Shown here in pieces: positions 33,877 to 45,763 of a stretch of 64,000 nt of DNA. The notes beneath the pieces were generated by a model. It had not been told where the DNA came from. It made no database searches and was given only the letters and a program-made list of their open reading frames with translations. Each line of letters opens with the position of its first letter. Position 1 is the stretch's first letter. The stretch lies in the NCBI GenBank assembly GCA_026770025.1, contig JAMXDE010000031.1:659095-723094 (forward strand). Direction: 5' to 3'. Source of the DNA: Craspedostauros australis. Its lineage: Eukaryota; Bacillariophyta; Bacillariophyceae; Mastogloiales; Achnanthaceae. The translations under genes and the position numbers were made by a program.

Positions 33877-34135
33877 CCAGGATTCCCAGAATCTAATTCA
33901 CTCCAAATGTCCCAACACAACTGGCCAAACTTATGGACTGTTTAGGGTAAATTGGAAATGATGTGCTGTTGAGATGTAGCATCAAGAGCAGTTACTAAAA
34001 TTGGTGGCCTCCTTGTTTGCGACTAAACACTGATCTAGTTGATTTGAACACAACTCATCACCCACAAACCGTGACAGCTGGCATGGTTGTATCTTACATT
34101 CTTTCGAATTATTCTGACAGGCTTGGGTGCTCAGG

Positions 34136-34282
34136 TGTTGGCAAGTTCCGCTCACGGTAACCTACGATCGCGGGTGACGATGTTGGTTGATAGTCGTTCG
34201 TTTGCTATTTCATTATGTTGGCACTCCGATCCTCTCGGTGTCCGTTCTCTTGCCCGATTCTCTTGGTGCATTTGACTGTTTC
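34136..34282 (-). repeat. extra LTR end, copy 1 subtype
   Basis: 147 bp beginning tgttggcaag and stopping at ctgtttc, where a second LTR beginning tgttggcaag starts at 34283. It shares gttggcactcc with copy 1, whereas the following LTR has gttggctactcc like the divergent type. The outer target duplication borders this unit. Confidence 0.8.
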
Positions 34283-34540
34283 TGTTGGCAAGTTCCGCTC
34301 ACGGTAACCTACGATTGTGGAAGATGGTGTTGGTTGATAGTCGTCTGTTTGCTATTTCATTAGTTGGCTACTCCGATCCTCTTGGTGTACGCCCATTCTC
34401 TTGTCCGATGCTCTCGGTGCTTCAATCTGTTTCGTAGATTCAGTCTCCGACTATGAGTTGGTACGCGAGATGCTCTCTCGCTCCTCTCTGTATTCTCTCT
34501 CTCTCTCTCTCTCAACATCGTGTGCTTGTGCTACACGATA

Positions 34541-37230
34541 ATAATAATAATAACGCACTGATTATCCCCTCTTCAGAGGGTTGCCTCGAAAGCTTTAACG
34601 TCGCCGGCGTACAGCAAGCCCATACGGGCCGACTGCGCACAAACGACCTACCTAGGTCTCTCACTCCTGGGCCTACCGCTGGTTGCCACTCCACCGGGCC
34701 ATAGAACATACCGCACTGGGCATTCGGAATCCTCCGCTATGCACTTCACTCTCTTTTTGTCTTCACCACCAAGGGTTTCCTGCCCCCTGCTGCACTCTGT
34801 GCTACGGCCTGGCGCGTTTCGCCCTCCTGGCTGCTGTTGTTGTTGGGTTGGATCGTTTCCGTCGTCGTCGTGCGCTGGCTGCCCGCGCCGCCTGCACGTG
34901 CTTTACCCACATGATCTGGTTAGCCGCCGACTGCCGCCGTACCTCTATTTCTGAGGTGAGCGTTAGCAAGCGGGCGTCATCTCCTGTAAGGTGCCTCACA
35001 CCTTTTCTCCACTCTTTCCGCACCGCTGTCGCTGCTTCTTGTGCGGCCTTCGCTGCCGCTATCCCTGCTTCGCTTTCATGCAGCACCTTATTCCTGGCCT
35101 CCCACGCCTTTCACCTCACTTCCCACAGCCCAACCATGGCTCTCGCGATCCAATTTGCCGAAGTCCCTGGCTACTCGTGGAGTTCCATCGTCTGCTCCTG
35201 CATTGATCCCCATCGCTTGGACCAGCGCCCTCTTACCATCATATTCCATCCGATGCCATCTTGCTCTACTACTGCTTTGCTCAACTGTGGCCCTGTTTCC
35301 GTGCTCAACTTCCGACCATCGCACCACGCGTCTATCTGTCGGACCAGCTCGCGCACCATGAGTCCACTTCCCCGCCCTGCCAACATACTCATTTCCCATT
35401 CCTTCATCGCCGCTCGGCGCACCGTTACTGCTGCCGGGTGTTGGCATTGCATAATGTGATCCGTCGTTTCCTCACATTGCTTGCATACCGGGCACTGACC
35501 GTCCGTCCAGAATTTCCACTTGTGCATGTTGCGGCCCACCGGTCCGAAGCTGCACGCATGCTTCGCTACCCATTTTCGTCGCGCCGGTCCAATTCGTCCC
35601 ATTGCCAGCCGCGCCGCTACGATGCCCACTTTCGACTCCTGTTCCTTGAGTATCCTACCCACACCTCGCTGCCATGCCGTGGTACGTTGCCCCTGCACGT
35701 AATTGCGGAGCTCGTCGGTTAGATTTGTGCATGCCTTCCGCCTTCCCAGCCATACTGACCACTCCTTCGAATCCCATTCACTGTCTTCGCACCCCGCATC
35801 CGCTGACTGCGCAGCACCTGCGCGTTTGTCGACTTCATCGTTCCAATACGCAAATTCGTCGCGCACAACGCCCCTATTGCGTTCCAGCTGATGACCATAT
35901 ACGTGCCAATATTCTAGCTTCACTGGCAATCGCCGTTGCAAGCTTCGTATCTCTCGCAGTATGTCGAAGTGCTGGACCGCAGTACCGACATCCTGTGTAT
36001 ATTGTACTGCGTGGATGCCTGCCATTTTGTTGTCGCACGCCACCACAATTGTCTGTCCCGTGATGTCTCGTCGTTTCGGGCTTCGTCGAATAATGCTCTC
36101 CACTTTCCTCAGGGCCTGGAGGATTCCGCCGATTTCTGCCCGATAGGCACTTTGCACCTGTGCTCGCCCTTGCACTGCTGCCGCCGCTGATACCCACCCT
36201 TTCCGTCTTCCTCGCTGGTTGAGAGAATACGCTGCCGTACTTCTGCCGTTTTTGAACGAACCGTCTGTACTCACAACTGCTTCTCCCTTGATCACCGCTT
36301 CCAGCCATTGCTCTTCTGCTTGTTTCAGCTTAGCATTGGTCCTGTCGTTCGTCCGTTGGACTCGGCCTCCTATGCCTACCACCCGTAGCTCTTGTCGTTC
36401 TTCTCGCACGAACACTGCTCGCCCTCCTTCTGGTGGTTCTGTCGATTGCTTCTGTCGGCGTTTGTACCGTTCCATTCCTGGGACCATGCCCTCGTGCCCT
36501 TGCCATTCTACCCAGCTGGACTGGCTCTCTCGTGTCCACAACGTCAGCCCGTCCTCGGCTCGCACCGCGCTGGCGTGCTGAATATCCCAATCGTCGCTGT
36601 GCGCCGCCGTCCTGGCTACCTTCGCCAAAGCCTGTTTCCATAACGCCCAGTCTTTTCCCGGCAACGGCCCCTGTCTTGGCCATCTGATGTGACTTCTCCC
36701 TTTCCACTCCCCACTTTCATCGCTTGGGCTTCCTGCTACCACACGCCTGCTTCGTGCCTCGATCACATCTGCCACGCTTACTGCCTTCATCGCTACTCGG
36801 CATCTGTTCAGTCTGATTCTTTGCTCTTTGCTGTACTTTGCTTTAGTCAGCGCCACCATCAGCCACTCATCGTTCTCATGTAATAGCCCTGCTGTTTCCG
36901 TTTTCTCCTTCAGCCTGATATTGCATTCATACATCTCGCGCCAGACTGTTTTGATCCAACAGTCTGTGGCCAGAAATGCCCACTTGCTGAAGTTGATTTC
37001 GAACATCGACTCGCCCACTCCGACTTCGGTTTTCATCGCTTGAATGCTTCCTCTCAACAATCGTCCGGTCATAGTGTCACGACTTCCATGTTCCAGCACC
37101 ATTTTCACATGCTCAGCTACCTGTGTTGTATGTAGCTCATGGATGTTGGCTCCCAACCACTCGTGTGACGCATACGCCATCGCCCTCGGGAATCCTTTGT
37201 TGAAGCCAATTTTTGACATCATCGTTGCTC
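34541..37230 (-). mobile_element. 5'-truncated LINE inside a copia LTR
   Basis: About 2.69 kb, flanked by the 13-bp direct repeat gtgctacacgata (34528-34540 and 37231-37243). The repeat is LTR sequence, so the insertion is younger than copia copy 3. On the minus strand the element ends in a (TTA)n tail (34541-34553). Only the 3' part of the Pol frame is left, which is typical of target-primed reverse transcription that stopped early. Confidence 0.85.
35171..37222 (-). pseudogene. LINE Pol C-terminal fragment with RNase H
   Basis: About 683 residues of open frame start at the LINE boundary; the 20 or so codons upstream are LTR sequence. No RT catalytic motif remains. The RNase H domain shows Asp in VVSTDGS, Glu in YRAEIGG, Asp in VACDN and Asp in NDEVDKRAG, the full acidic set. 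A CCHC-type knuckle follows (CPVCKQC...H...C, about residue 600 of the frame). RT, then RNase H, then a C-terminal knuckle is the order in several LINE clades; which clade cannot be told without a search. The frame has no stop, so the copy is recent. Confidence 0.8.
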
Positions 37231-37806
37231 GTGCTACACGATACTCCATGTTTGATGCGTACTCTGTATTCGACACTCCATTCATTCAGTACTGGCTCCT
37301 ACTCCATGAGTACTTACCATTTGAAGTTCACCTTCTGTATCCATGATGCTGATGCCCTTCGGTCATCGGATCTTCACCTCCTGCTCTGACTTGGAGACAG
37401 AGGTCGACGTGGTGACACGATGACATCCTGTCGACGTCAGTAGGCGTCCTTCTGCTCTCCAGATGTCACGTTCCATTGGTGATGCAGTAGTCTGTCAGAT
37501 GATATCGTCATCTGAGGTTTAGTTGGGAAGTACCTCGAGATTCTCTTGGCACCATTGATGGATGGACGGACGATCTTCCAATTCTCTCAGAAATCGTTGA
37601 TTGCAAATTTCCTCCAGAAATCTTGCTCCTTTTCGTGTGTTCCATTTCCACTGTAATTCTGACGAATCACAGTATACTATCGACACGAATGTAGTTGTAC
37701 CGTCCAAGTGCGTATGAGAGAATAACGGGTGATCGATGCACATATACACGTACATCTTGACATATACTCACATGTACATCTCGACACCCTTCCTGTGTGC
37801 ATTCGG

Positions 37807-40800
37807 TCATTCGAATGTTCTCGATGTGTCAAGGTACGACTTCTCGTGTTCACGTTGCAAGTCGGCCTTGATGTTCTTGGTGAATCCGTCGCTTGTGTTC
37901 TGCTCGGATTTGACGAAAATGATTTCGATGGTTTTGTTGATTACCATGTTTCTCACGTAGTGATGGCGCACGTCGATGTGCCGCGATCGTTGGGATGTCG
38001 ATGGGTTCTTGGCGATGAAGATCGCTCCGATGTTGTCCACACAGACCTTGATCGGTGTCTTCACTGGGACGCCCACACTTTCGAGTAGCTGTACGACGAA
38101 GAAGATCTCCTTTGCTGCTTCGGAAAGGGCAACGTATTCTGCTTCGGATGAGCTGAGTGTGACGGCCTTCTGTGCCTTGGATCGCCAAAGGATTGGCACC
38201 TTGCACAGGTATAGGATGAATCCCCCTACGCTGATTCTCGTGTTCTTGTTTCCTGCGTATTCGCTATCGCAAAAGAGCTCCATGTCCCAGCCGTAATTGT
38301 CTGGACGCGCTGGATGGATCTTCAGTCCGTAGTCCTTTGTATCGATCACATACTTGATGATCCGATACATCTCCTTCATTGCGGCCTTGGTGGGCCCGAT
38401 CAATACCTTGGAGAGTTCCCTCACAGGGTTCGCGATATCTGGTCGCGAGTGCTTGATGAGGAAGAGTAGCATACCGACGCCTCGGCGGTATTCGGCATGT
38501 TCTTCCGGTCCGACCTTCTGTAATCCGTTGTCTTCGGATGGTCGTACGATGATTTGACCCGGGGTTCCCGGTGTCCCATACCGTTGCATCTTCTCAACCT
38601 TGGTTCCGAATTCTTCGATGAGGTGTCGGATGAGATGTGGTTGACGCAATGTCGCTCTAGTTTTGTCATGATTCAGTTCGATGTTGCAGCTGAGGTAATC
38701 TCCGAGTCCGCGCTCGATTGTCACCTTGAACTTGCTGCCTTGGATGTCCTTCAGGAATGCCTCCAGTGCCTTGGAGTCTCCGCAACAGAAGCAATCGTCC
38801 ACGTAGATGGCCACAATCATACTTCCTTCGTTCGTCTTCCTGTAGAACAGGCACGGGTCTGCTGCGCTCTGTTCGAAGTTGATATTCTTGAGGGTCGATA
38901 CCAACATCTTGAACCATTGCCTGGCGCTCTGCACAAGTCCGTAGATTGGCTTGTGTAGGGTCAGGGCTTCGTCTGGTTGATGATCCATCCCGTTGGGACA
39001 GTTCATGTAGATCTCCTTGTCGAGGTCTCCATGTAGGAATGTCGATACAACATCGACGAGTGCGCAGTCCATCTTCTTGATCAGCATGATCACCATCATG
39101 ACCCGATAGGTTACATCATGGATGACAGGTGAGTAATGCTCTTGGAAGTCTACTCCTGCGACTTGTGAATAGCCACATGCAACGAGCCGCGCTCGATGTG
39201 TGCCGTCACGCTTCAGCTTGAAGACCCATTTGCACTTGCAGCATCTGCGGCCGCGTGGGATGGCGTCTCGTTTGATCTTGCTGTACACCTTGCGTGTATC
39301 CATGGAGTCGAACTCCTTCTTGATGGCTGCTCGATATCCCTTTCGATGGATAGGATCTGGATGATTGAAGGCTCCATCGAATGTCGTTGGTTCGATGTGC
39401 TTCTCTGGTTCTTTGTTCTCGTCCTGCATCGATAGTCCGATATCGATTGCTGGTGCCTCGGTGATGATTGCGTTCATCCCATATAGTCCTGTTGTGCTAT
39501 GGTGGGTAATCTCGATCTCTCCTTCATCTGTGATTTCTTCGTCATCTGTAGTTTCGTTGTTGGAGTCGTCAATCATCTCGTCGCTGAGTTCGTCACTCGC
39601 CTCATCGGATGATGGATCGCTCTCATAGCCTTCTTCCTTTCAACCTTGTTCGTTGAAGTCTGCGAGCTCGCGCAGAGCTCTGGGAATACTCTTCCCTGTA
39701 GTTGACTTGGGATTAGCTTTTCCCTTCCTGCCTCGTGCTTCGTGACGTCGGATCCTCTCCTTTCTGGCTATGTCACGCTTGTTTGGTTTGCTTGGTGGAG
39801 ATCTGGATGGACTGTCATGTGTAGACCTCGCTGGTGTGTTCGGAGGAGTGACGCCTGTGTCATCGTCGGCTTCGTCGCCGGATGGTATGGTTTCGTCATC
39901 CTCATGATTGGATTCGCTCCAATCTTCCTCGTCGTTATGGACTAGTTGAGTCACTACTCCATCGTCCTCATCATCCTCATCGTCGCTATCCGATAGGATA
40001 TAGTACCTGTTGGTGTCAGCAAAAGATACTCTCTTTGCTTCTGATGCTTGACGCGTTGCCGTCCTTGGCATCGCCCGCTTCCGTCCGATGGTCGTGAAGC
40101 TGTCTGCGTCCGTTGTTCCTACTTTGCTGAATATGTTCGGTGCTGGTGCCCAGTCACGGAATTGTCCGTATGATTGGTTGAGCCACTTGATGTCGCGTGA
40201 GCAGACGAGTGACTTGGTCGATGGTCTGTACATGTTGTAGACCCCTGATGCGTGTTGGTGTGCATATCCGATGAACACCATCTCTTCTCCTCTGTTCTTG
40301 AGCTTGGCGGTGATCCCGCCATAGGTAGTCTTCACGACACCCACCTCTCCGAAAGTGCGGAGTGCATCCGCGTATGGTGGATCGCTGCCGAAGAATTGTC
40401 GATGTGGTGACTCCTTTTGATTCTTCGCTACGGTGATGTTGGCGATGGCGGTGGCAGTGCTCGCAGCCGCTGCCCACAGGCCATGCCTATACTCTTCGTC
40501 GAGTTGTGCTCCGTTGAGCATGGAGCGGATTTTGGTGTAGAGATACGCAAACTTGCGCTCGACTCTACCGTTCTGTTGTGGCGTGTTGGACGCCGTGAGC
40601 TCGAATTTCGCATTCAGTCCAGCCTCGATGAGAGTATCTTGTGTGGCCTTGTTCTCTCCGCTGTTGTCTCCTCGGAAGATGATCTGTTGGTCACCAGTCT
40701 GTGATTTGATCGTTTGGATGAATCGTTTGATGTACCCTGGTTGATCACTCTTGTTCTTGAGAAAGAAACTCCAGCAGTGATCCGTGCAGTCGTCCACGAT

Positions 40801-43800
40801 CAGGGTCCAGTAGCGTTTATCTCCGAAGCTTATGTGTTTAGTGTAACTAATGTCAATGAACAGACGTTCGCCGCGGCGAGTTGCTCTTGGAATCGTTGCC
40901 TTCGGAATGTTCTTTACTCTCGCATTTGCGATCACGCAGTCGCGACATACCGGCATCTCGCCGATAATCTTCCATCCGTATTGGGCGGCTGTCCGCTTCA
41001 TGGTTTCGAGTGGCGCGTGGCCGAGCATTCGATGCAAGTTCACCGCGCTGATCTCCTTGGATGGATTCTTGATGATGGCTGTGCAAGCCTTGTCGTCGTT
41101 CGTTGGCATGATGGGATGCATCTGCACTCCTGTGATGAATCCGTTGGCTGTGGGGAAGACTTGGTCGAATACGATCTTCGTTCTGGATCCGTTGATGATG
41201 TCCATTAGAATGCCGTTGTTACCAAGCTGGTAACCGTTGTACAGAGCCTTGTTTGTGGAGAAAAGGTTCACCACCATTTTCGGTGTGTACTTCACATCGT
41301 TGAGCCGGATGATGTGGCCAGTGTTGTCTCGTTGCTTGACTTTCAAGCGAATGGATCCCATTTTGGGAGAGTCCAGCTTTGTGCTGTCTCCCACTTGGAC
41401 GAATGACTTGATGTGCCGCACGTTGAAGAGAGCGGCGTCCGAATTGACGATGTGACACGAAGCTCCGCTGTCGGCGAGCCAGGTGTCCTTGTTGACCTTG
41501 TCCTTGTATCGAGTGCTTAGCTTGTGGAGCTGCTCCACGGCTGCTGTGGCCATCTCATCCATGAGGCTGTCTGCCTCTTCATCTTCATGCACTCCATCTT
41601 TGTTGTATGGATTGTGGTTCTCATCCGTTTCGTCATCGCTTGGTAGTTCAGCGAAGTGCGCTGGTACTGTGCTGTTTCAATGAACTCCGGTGACCGTGTC
41701 ATACGGTGTGACGCGTGGTCGCTCGCGCAGGAGCACCTGCATGCACCCTCCGAGCACGTAGTGCAAGTCCAGTTTGGAGAGTTCCTCCTCTTCGTTTGCT
41801 TGCAGTAGTCGGTTGAGGATGGCTGCGTTTGCGAGGATCTCTTCAATCGATTTGAAGTTATCGGATAAGATGGTGCTTACCATGCTCACCCAAATGTATC
41901 GCAATGGTTCGTTCACGAACCCTGGGAACATCGGTAATGCAGCTGTTAGGACCGCGTCGTAGATGAGCTGCTTCTGCATTCGTTTTGCAGTGACCGTTGG
42001 TTCTGGGAAGGTCTGGAGTCGGTAGATGTCGTCGACTCTTCTGGGATTCGGCTCCAGTGGGAATTGGATTCGAATTGGGTAGACGACAGCTTCGTAGGGA
42101 TTGAATGCATCGCTTGGACGGTCCTCAGCTTCGTCGCTGTCCTCTTCATCGAAGATGCCCGTTCTCTCGTTTCGCATTGCTGCGGGAGGCGGCGCCTCGC
42201 CGCGGTTCACCCCGTCTCTGGTGTCGTCGTCGTCTCCATGTGCGCCGTCCTCGTCGGCGTCTTCGTCTGAGCCGTTCTCGTCGGCGTCTTCGTTGTCTTC
42301 GCTCATTGCCTCTTCGATGTCGCTATCGTTGGCCTCGCTGTCCATCTCGGCTGCGTCGCTGTATGGACCGATCAGGTCGTGCGCGTTGAAGCAGCATTCG
42401 TAGCTCACTTCGCGTCTTGGATCCACCTCGTGGATGATTGGCTCCTCGCTGAGCCACTCCGGGACGATCTCATCGTCCTGCACTTCGTCGTCACTTCCGA
42501 CGCACTCAAAGTTATCGAAGAAGGAGTCTTCGATGTAGTCGTTGGACACCAACATGCAGAGCGGCATGTCCTTTGCCGAGAGTACCATCTCGTGCCCGCT
42601 CTTGTCGTGTCCTTCCGTTGCTGCGTTGACCTGCTCGTCGGCCTTCTTCTTTTCGTTGAACTTCTTCTTTCGGCACTCTGCCTCGCGATGTCCGAAGATG
42701 CCGCAATAGTTGCACTTGCCGTTGAAGCCGCTTCCCTTGTTGCGGTAGTTGTTGCGCTTTCCGTTCATCTTGTTGTTGTTGTTTTTCTTGTTGTTCGATT
42801 TCTTGCGTTCTGGGCAATCGGCGGATCTGTGACCATACACACCACAGTTGTGACAAGTACCCTTGAATTTACCGGTGCTCGTGAAGCCAGTGTCGTTGCT
42901 CTTCGTGTTACTGTCTTGGAAGTCGTCGACGTACGCCTTGCCTCCTTGATGAGTGGCGTATGCAGTGCGAAGTACTCCTCTGATCGTGTTGATGGTAATC
43001 AGTTCCGGATTGAACGTGAGTTGGTGTTGGAAGTTCACGATGTGAGTTTTGTATTCATTGCTCACCGTGCTGAGGATTTGCATGATCATCTCTTCGTCTG
43101 TGATCTCGTACTTGACATCGTGGAGACGCGATCGTAGACTCTCGAGTCGCGTGATGTAGATGTCGGGGTCCGAGTCTCTCTTCATCTTTTCGTTGTTGAA
43201 TTGGCGCTTGAGTTTGATTTTCGTCGCAGCGTCGGATGGTCGAAACTTCTCTGCGAGAACGTTCCACGCTGCGTGTGGATCTCCTTCGGGATAATCGTCG
43301 GAGATGCATTGGTTGATGTACTGGATGGCCTGCTTGCCCTTTCCTTTCTCTGCATCCATCATGAGGATCAGATCGCTGAAGCAGTCGCATCCCAGCTCGT
43401 AGATCTCCTCCATCGCTTCCTTGGCTTCACTGGCGGCTGCCGCGATCTCGCTCACTGTTGGCACTTTGGTTTTGCCCAACATCACGTCTCTCGTCTTCTG
43501 TGCACGAGCGTATGCTTTCGCTTGGGACTCCCATGCGCTGTAGTCTTCCTGTTCACCACTGAACATCGGCGCCTTGATACGTCGCTTGTTCATGTTGGCT
43601 GATGTCGCCATGTTGATTCGTTGTTTCGTTGTTGGTGCGCTCGCGCCCTTGATTTCCGTTTGTTTCTGTGTTGTCACTTTTTCGATTTTCGCCTGTTGTT
43701 GCGCGGAGATTGTTTTCGTCACAAATTCTCCTCCTGGTGGTGTCTCACTTTTACCACTTCGTTTGGCTGTGCGAATGCTCTCCGTCACACCAGTCTCCTC

Positions 43801-44016
43801 TTGCTTGATCGCCTTGAGGATCCTCTCCTTCTCGCGATGTTGCCTTGCAGACCGTTCCTCTTCGGTCTCGTCGATCGCGCTTGCGTCTTCGCCTGATAGG
43901 ACAGTAGCCGCTGCTACTTCCTTCTCTTCTCGTGGTGGAGTCTCACTCGCACCTTCTTCTGGCTTGATAGTCAGGTTGGACAGAGGGATGTCTCTCAATT
44001 CCTCTTCCTCGCTCAT
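37807..44016 (-). pseudogene. copia gag-pol, copy 3, two nonsense codons
   Basis: One frame of about 2,069 codons from ATG 44016 to the stop at 37807 is cut by TGA at 41677-41679 and at 39640-39642. Copies 1 and 2 have CGA (Arg) at both, so each is a C-to-T change in a CpG. Other motifs remain: two CCHC knuckles, LADSGAS, CRDC, GDNSGEN, YVDD and the RNase H motifs. The section between the acidic spacer and the protease (about 41600-42300) is far more diverged from copies 1 and 2 than its flanks. A smaller diverged patch lies between the integrase Asp and Glu motifs (about 40590-40670). Confidence 0.9.
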
Positions 44017-44098
44017 TCAGCCTGCTGCTCTTGAATGATGTTCGTCTTCCTCGCACGATCCGATCCGTGGGCTCGCCCTGATCTATCGTTTATAAACG

Positions 44099-44893
44099 TG
44101 TTGGCAAGTTCCGCTCACGGTAACCTACGATCGTGGAAGATGGTGTTGGTTGATAGTCTTCTGTTTGCTATTTCATTACTTGGCTACTCCGATGCTCTCG
44201 GTGTACGCCCGTTCTCTTGCCCAATGCTCTCGGTGCTTCAATCTGTTTTGTAGATTCAGTCTCCGACTATGAGTCGGTACGCGAGATGCTCTCTCGCTCC
44301 TCTCTGTATTCTCTCTCTCTCTCAACATCATGTGCTCGCGCTACACAATACTCCGTGTTTGATACGTACTCCGCATTCGACACTCTGTTCGTTCAGTACT
44401 GGCTCCTACTCCATGAGTACTTACCATTTGAAGTTCACCTTCTGTATCCATGATGCTGATGTCCTTCGGTCATCGGATCTTCGCTTCCTGCTCTGACTTG
44501 GAGACAGATGTCGACGTGGTGACATGATGACATCCTGTCGACGTCAGTAGGCGTCCTTCTGCTCTCCAGATGTCACGTTCCATTGGTGATGCAGCAGTCT
44601 GTCAGATGATATCGTCATCTGAGGTTTAGTTGGGAAGTACCTCGAGATTCTCTTGGCACCATTGATTGATGGACGGACGATCTTCCAATTCTCTCAGAAA
44701 TCGTTGATTGCAAATTTCCTCCAGAAATCTTGCTCCTTTTCGTGTGTTCCATTTCCACTGTAATTCTGACGAATCACAGTATACTATCGACACGAATGTA
44801 GTTGTACCGTCCAAGTGCGTATGAGAGAATAACGGGTGAACGATGCACATATACACGTACATCTCGACATATACTCACATTTACATCTCGACA
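44099..44893 (-). repeat. 5' LTR of copia copy 3
   Basis: 795 bp from tgttggcaag to tctcgaca, of the divergent subtype with gttggctactcc-like sequence. It is followed by ctcagg, the target duplication. Confidence 0.9.
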
Positions 44894-44998
44894 CTCAGGA
44901 TGCAAAGGGAATACTCTCAGGCACACAGATGACAGTCTTCTATTGATTAGCTGTAGATGGTGTATTGCTGATACACCCCTTGTTGTGAACCAGATTTG

Positions 44999-45757
44999 TG
45001 TTGGCAAGTTCCTCTCACAGATACTCTTGCGACTGCTGACAATGGTGATGGTGGTGGTTACGATTCTGTTTCCTATTTCATTGTGATGTTTTTCCGATGG
45101 TTCTTGGAGTCTCCCAATGCTCTCGGTATCTCCTGACTATGACTCGGCACATGAGATGCTCTCTTGCTACTTCTTGTACTCTCTCTCTCTATCTCTCTTG
45201 CATGTTGGTACTATGTGATACTCTGTATTTGATACATACTCCGTTGTCTCATCCTCTATTGATCTAACACTCCTTGTGTAGTCTCCGATGTCTCAATTGA
45301 ACTCCTCTTTGCATATCCACAATCATGATGGCGCTCTGGTCATAGAATCTTTGCCTTCCTGTTCTGATGTGGAGACATCTGTCAACGTGGTGACAAAATG
45401 ACATTGTGTTGATGTCAGCTGTTGCCTTCTATGGTCCTTCAGATTCCATATTCCATCGATGATGCGATGGTCTGGCAAAGATATCGTCATTTGAGGTTTA
45501 GTTGGGAAGAACATCGATTCTTGCTCGATGTCACATGTTTCAGATGGTTGATGGACAGACGAGATTCCTGATGCTCTCAGAAATCGTTGTTCACAAATTC
45601 CCTTCCAAAATTCTGAATGATTTCGGTGCCCAAATTCGTGATGTGATTCCATTCAATCACACTTCACTCATGCCATGAATATTTGCGCCGCTAGCATGTA
45701 GAGTATAAGAGAACAATGGGTGAGCGATACACCTACACACATGCACAATCTGTCACA
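44999..45757 (-). mobile_element. diverged solo copia LTR
   Basis: 759 bp is recognisably the same LTR (tgttggcaagtt start, cgtcatttgaggtttagttgg near 45487, gtgacaaaatgacat near 45390) but much changed. It is flanked by gatttg (44993-44998 and 45758-45763), a 6-bp duplication. A perfect duplication around a diverged LTR suggests a distinct subfamily rather than just an old copy. Confidence 0.85.
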
Positions 45758-45763
45758 GATTTG

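Larger units (their letters stand above)
34136..44893 (-). mobile_element. Ty1/copia retrotransposon, copy 3, with nested LINE
   Basis: This minus-strand copy is flanked by the 6-bp repeat ctcagg (34130-34135 and 44894-44899). The 5' LTR is 44099-44893. The 3' LTR runs from 34136 to 37786 and is split by a LINE fragment at 34541-37230. Its gag-pol has two nonsense codons. The 3' LTR begins with an extra 147-bp copy of the LTR end (34136-34282) of a different subtype from the LTR that follows (34283 on). Confidence 0.9.

Noticed and set aside
34683-35459. 258-codon plus-strand frame in the LINE
   Set aside because: It is antisense to the LINE Pol frame, which has clear RNase H and knuckle motifs.
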